Source of the DNA: an uncultured Prevotella sp.
GTDB taxonomy: Bacteria; Bacteroidota; Bacteroidia; Bacteroidales; Bacteroidaceae
Direction: 5' to 3'
Assembly: GCA_900322095.1 (NCBI GenBank)
Contig: ONYS01000022.1
Span: 1 to 39,772 of the forward strand
DNA length: 39,772 nt
The position numbers and the translations under genes are program-made. The notes beneath the pieces are model-generated. The model saw nothing but the letters and a program-made list of their open reading frames with translations. It made no database searches and had not been told where the DNA came from. Numbering within the stretch: position 1 is the stretch's first letter; each line of letters starts with the position of its first letter. Below, piece by piece: positions 37,251-39,772 of this stretch.

Positions 37251-39590
37251 ATGAAAGGTATCATTACAACTTGTGCTGCTCTTGCCGTTTCAGGTATGAT
37301 GATGGCGCAGCCCAAACTCACTGCCAACAACATCGACGCAGTGATCAAAGCAATGACTCTTGAGGAAAAAGCTACTATCGTAGTAGGTACTGGTATGGCC
37401 GGCTTCAGCGCAAGCCCCGTCATCGGTTCTTCTTCAAGCCTTGTTCCCGGTGCCGCAGGTACGACGGCAGCAATTCCCCGTTTGGGAATTCCTTCTATCG
37501 TTCTCTCTGACGGTCCTGCTGGTGTGCGCATCAATCCTGAGCGCGACTATGATCATAATAAGTATTATGCTACTCACTTCCCCATTGGTACTTCTCTGGC
37601 TTGCTCTTGGAACACCACACTCGTGAGCCAAATTGGTACGGCCATCGGTCAGGAGGCTTCCGACTACGGTGTGGAGGTTATGCTTTCTCCGGGTGTCTGC
37701 CTGATGCGTAACCCGCTTTGCGGCCGCAACTTCGAGTACTACAGTGAGGATCCTGTTCTCTCCGGTAATATTGCCGCTGCATATATTAGTGGTATACAGA
37801 GCCAGGGCGTAGGTACTTCTATCAAGCACTTCTGCTTCAACAACCAGGAGACCCAGCGTATGGGTAACGACGCCCGCGTAAGCCAGCGCGCTGCACGTGA
37901 GCTCTACTTGAAGAACTTCGAGATCGCCATCAAGAAGGCTCAGCCCTGGACAGTGATGTCTTCCTACAACCTCGTCAACGGCACGATGACCAGTGAGAGC
38001 CATGATCTGCTGACTAACATCCTCCGTACCGACTGGGGCTACAAGGGTTTGGTAATGACCGACTGGTTCGGCGGCATGGATCCCGTACACCGTGGTGGCA
38101 AGACCAACCGCGCTGCCAACATCCACGCAGGCAACGACCTCATCGAGCCGGGTCTCGACCAGGATCGCGCTGACGTTGTGGCTGCTGTGAAGAACGGTAC
38201 GCTCTCAGAGAAGGATCTCGACGTCTGCGTTCGCCGCGTGCTGGAGCTCGTTGTGAAGACAAAGCGCTTCGCTGGTGTCAAGTACAACAACAAGCCCGAC
38301 CTCACCGCTCACGCTCAGGTTACCCGCCAGGCTGCTGCCGAAGGTAGCGTGCTGCTGAAGAACAATGGTGGTCTGCCTCTTAATAATGTAAAGAACGTTG
38401 CCCTCTACGGCTGCGGAAGCTACGACCTCGTTGCCGGTGGTACAGGTTCTGGTAATGTGAACCGTGCTTATACCATCTCTCTTGTCGAGGGTATGCGCAA
38501 CGCCGGATACACTGTCGACTTAGACCTCTTGAACGAGTATACTCCTTATATTAATGACTACTATAAGAAGAACCCGAAACCAGGTCCTCTGGATCTGAAG
38601 GTTCCCACACTCCCCAGCGAGAAGGAAGTCAACGTAACTGATGCTGAGGTGAACCGCAACGATATCGCTGTTATCACACTGCACCGTATCTCTGGTGAGG
38701 GTGCTGACCGTACCATCGCTCAGTACAACCTTGAAGACAATGAGAAAGCTCTGATCAAGAATGTCTGCGATGCTTATCACAAGGCTGGCAAGAAGGTCGT
38801 CGTTGTGCTGAACATCGGTGGCGCCATCGAGACAGCTTCATGGAAGGATGAGCCCGATGCAATCCTCGTGCCCTGGCAGTGCGGTCAGGAGATTGGTAAC
38901 TCCATCGCTGACCTTCTCAGCGGCAAGGCCACTCCTTCTGGCAAGCTCTCTATGACATGGCCTGTTAAGGTTGAGGACGATCCCTCTACCGCTAACTTCC
39001 CTGCCAACACTTCTGGTTACGATATCAACAATATGAGAGGCGACGGTTCCAAGGTTGTCAATGTCAAGAACATTGGTTACACTGACTATGACGAGGACAT
39101 CTACGTGGGTTATCGCTACTACGACAGCTTCAACAAGAATGTCTCTTATCCCTTCGGCTACGGTTTGAGCTATACTACCTTCAGCTACAGCGGAGTGAAG
39201 GCTACAGATAATGGCAACACTGTCACCGTGACCGCTACCATCACCAACACAGGCAACAAGGCCGGTAAGGAAGTTGCTGAGGTTTACGTCACCGCACCTA
39301 AGGGTAAGGTGGAGAAGCCCGCACAGGAGCTCAAGGCATTTGCCAAGACCCGCACGCTGCAGCCCGGTCAGAGCGAGACCCTCACGATGACCATCGACAA
39401 GGCTGAGCTTGCTTCCTTCGTCACCAGCAAGAGCGCATGGGTTGCCGACGCCGGTACCTATACCTTCAAGGTGGGCGCTTCCAGCCGCGACATCAAGGGC
39501 ACAGCCAAGCTGAACCTCAAGGGCTCGACGAAGAAAGTCACCAATACACTTGCTCCGAAAGTGAAACTTAACCTGCTTACACAAAAATAA
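37251..39590 (+). CDS. GH3 beta-glucosidase-like glycoside hydrolase
   Basis: A 779-residue exported enzyme (short signal, cut near MMMAQ-PK). The N-terminal TIM-like domain has IVLSDGPAGVRIN, 'KHFCFNNQETQR' and the nucleophile D271 in VMTDWFGG; the alpha/beta sandwich domain (about 370-590) has LLKNNGGLPL and 'LVPWQCGQEIGNSIADLLSG'; a fibronectin-III-like domain (about 665-735) follows 'PFGYGLSYTTFSYS'. This is the BglB/BglX-like domain order. GH3 enzymes of this layout usually cleave beta-glucosides or beta-xylosides, so a beta-linked substrate is expected, unlike the alpha-glucan locus before it. It has its own promoter and is 1.2 kb from GH97, so I treat it as a separate unit. The C-terminal extension past the FNIII domain (KKVTNTLAPKVKLNLL) is unusual. 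Confidence 0.93.
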   Translation: MKGIITTCAALAVSGMMMAQPKLTANNIDAVIKAMTLEEKATIVVGTGMAGFSASPVIGSSSSLVPGAAGTTAAIPRLGIPSIVLSDGPAGVRINPERDYDHNKYYATHFPIGTSLACSWNTTLVSQIGTAIGQEASDYGVEVMLSPGVCLMRNPLCGRNFEYYSEDPVLSGNIAAAYISGIQSQGVGTSIKHFCFNNQETQRMGNDARVSQRAARELYLKNFEIAIKKAQPWTVMSSYNLVNGTMTSESHDLLTNILRTDWGYKGLVMTDWFGGMDPVHRGGKTNRAANIHAGNDLIEPGLDQDRADVVAAVKNGTLSEKDLDVCVRRVLELVVKTKRFAGVKYNNKPDLTAHAQVTRQAAAEGSVLLKNNGGLPLNNVKNVALYGCGSYDLVAGGTGSGNVNRAYTISLVEGMRNAGYTVDLDLLNEYTPYINDYYKKNPKPGPLDLKVPTLPSEKEVNVTDAEVNRNDIAVITLHRISGEGADRTIAQYNLEDNEKALIKNVCDAYHKAGKKVVVVLNIGGAIETASWKDEPDAILVPWQCGQEIGNSIADLLSGKATPSGKLSMTWPVKVEDDPSTANFPANTSGYDINNMRGDGSKVVNVKNIGYTDYDEDIYVGYRYYDSFNKNVSYPFGYGLSYTTFSYSGVKATDNGNTVTVTATITNTGNKAGKEVAEVYVTAPKGKVEKPAQELKAFAKTRTLQPGQSETLTMTIDKAELASFVTSKSAWVADAGTYTFKVGASSRDIKGTAKLNLKGSTKKVTNTLAPKVKLNLLTQK

Positions 39591-39614
39591 ACCTATAAAC
39601 AAATACAGTTTTGT

Positions 39615-39657
39615 CCCCGCGCCTCATCATCCCTTCAATGAGGTTGGAGGTGCGGGG
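39615..39657 (+). terminator. Hairpin after GH3
   Basis: CCCCGCGCCTC (39615-39625) pairs with GAGGTGCGGGG (39647-39657) with one G-U, around a loop that can pair further. No T-run follows, so it may be a non-canonical terminator. Confidence 0.65.
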
Positions 39658-39735
39658 CAGACTTCAAAAACAACTAATTAGTGTTCACTGAATAAATGTA
39701 ACGTTCTGATAATCAGAAAATAATATCGTTTTTGC

Positions 39736-39766
39736 TTGGCTATTTAACATTTTATTTGTATCTTTG
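39736..39766 (+). promoter_or_regulatory. Bacteroidetes-type promoter at the right edge
   Basis: TATCTTTG (39759-39766) fits TAnnTTTG, and TTG at 39736-39738 lies 20 nt upstream as a -33 element. It should drive a gene beyond the window. Confidence 0.6.
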
Positions 39767-39772
39767 TAGTGT

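Overview
The window looks like chromosome of a Bacteroidota member close to Prevotella/Segatella. The signs are promoters of the Bacteroidetes TAnnTTTG (-7) type in front of several genes, no purine-rich ribosome binding sites, a SusC/SusD glycan locus, BspA-type leucine-rich repeats, secreted proteins ending in a lysine-rich 'YxIDGKK...GxYIxNGKKVxxK' tail, and an NrfHA operon with its own cytochrome c maturation genes. The genus is inferred from gene style; no rRNA or marker gene is present.

Layout. 0.2-0.9 kb: a decayed BspA-like LRR gene. 1.1-5.5 kb: two secreted proteins in tandem (a GLUG/beta-helix protein and a two-repeat protein). 5.7-6.7 kb: an aldo/keto reductase on the minus strand. 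7.4-12.8 kb: an accessory patch with a WYL-regulator pseudogene, an HU-like protein, a secreted Ig/OB-fold protein followed by a 60-aa peptide gene, and a GT2 glycosyltransferase. A 99-bp sequence lies at both ends of this patch in inverted orientation. 12.9-14.1 kb: a hexapeptide-repeat acetyltransferase and a GNAT acetyltransferase. 14.6-18.9 kb: a large secreted metzincin protease with LRR_5 repeats, followed by a second small peptide gene and an intrinsic terminator. 19.7-23.8 kb: nrfH-nrfA-ccsB(resB)-ccsA, for ammonia-forming nitrite reduction. 24.2-36.0 kb: an alpha-glucan (most likely dextran) utilisation locus: a divergent DUF6377-type regulator, then SusC, SusD, SusE/F-like, GH66 and GH97, closed by a strong terminator. 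37.2-39.6 kb: a GH3 beta-glucosidase-like gene with its own promoter.

How the genes work together. In the glycan locus the GH66 lipoprotein should cut dextran to isomalto-oligosaccharides, SusD/SusE bind them, SusC imports them, and GH97 releases glucose in the periplasm. The divergent membrane-bound regulator probably controls the locus. In the nrf operon NrfH passes quinol electrons to the pentahaem NrfA, and ResB/CcsA attach the haems.

The most unusual content is between genes. A 27-nt GTAG-headed palindrome close in design to proteobacterial REP elements occurs at least 15 times, often as head-to-head pairs (REPIN-like), and no RAYT transposase is in the window. A second GC-rich palindrome family, two 22-bp x4 tandem arrays with palindromic cores, and a nested inverted-repeat structure at 36.6-36.9 kb add to this. 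A second theme is the pairing of tail-bearing secreted proteins with small downstream peptides ending in 'SIW', seen twice.
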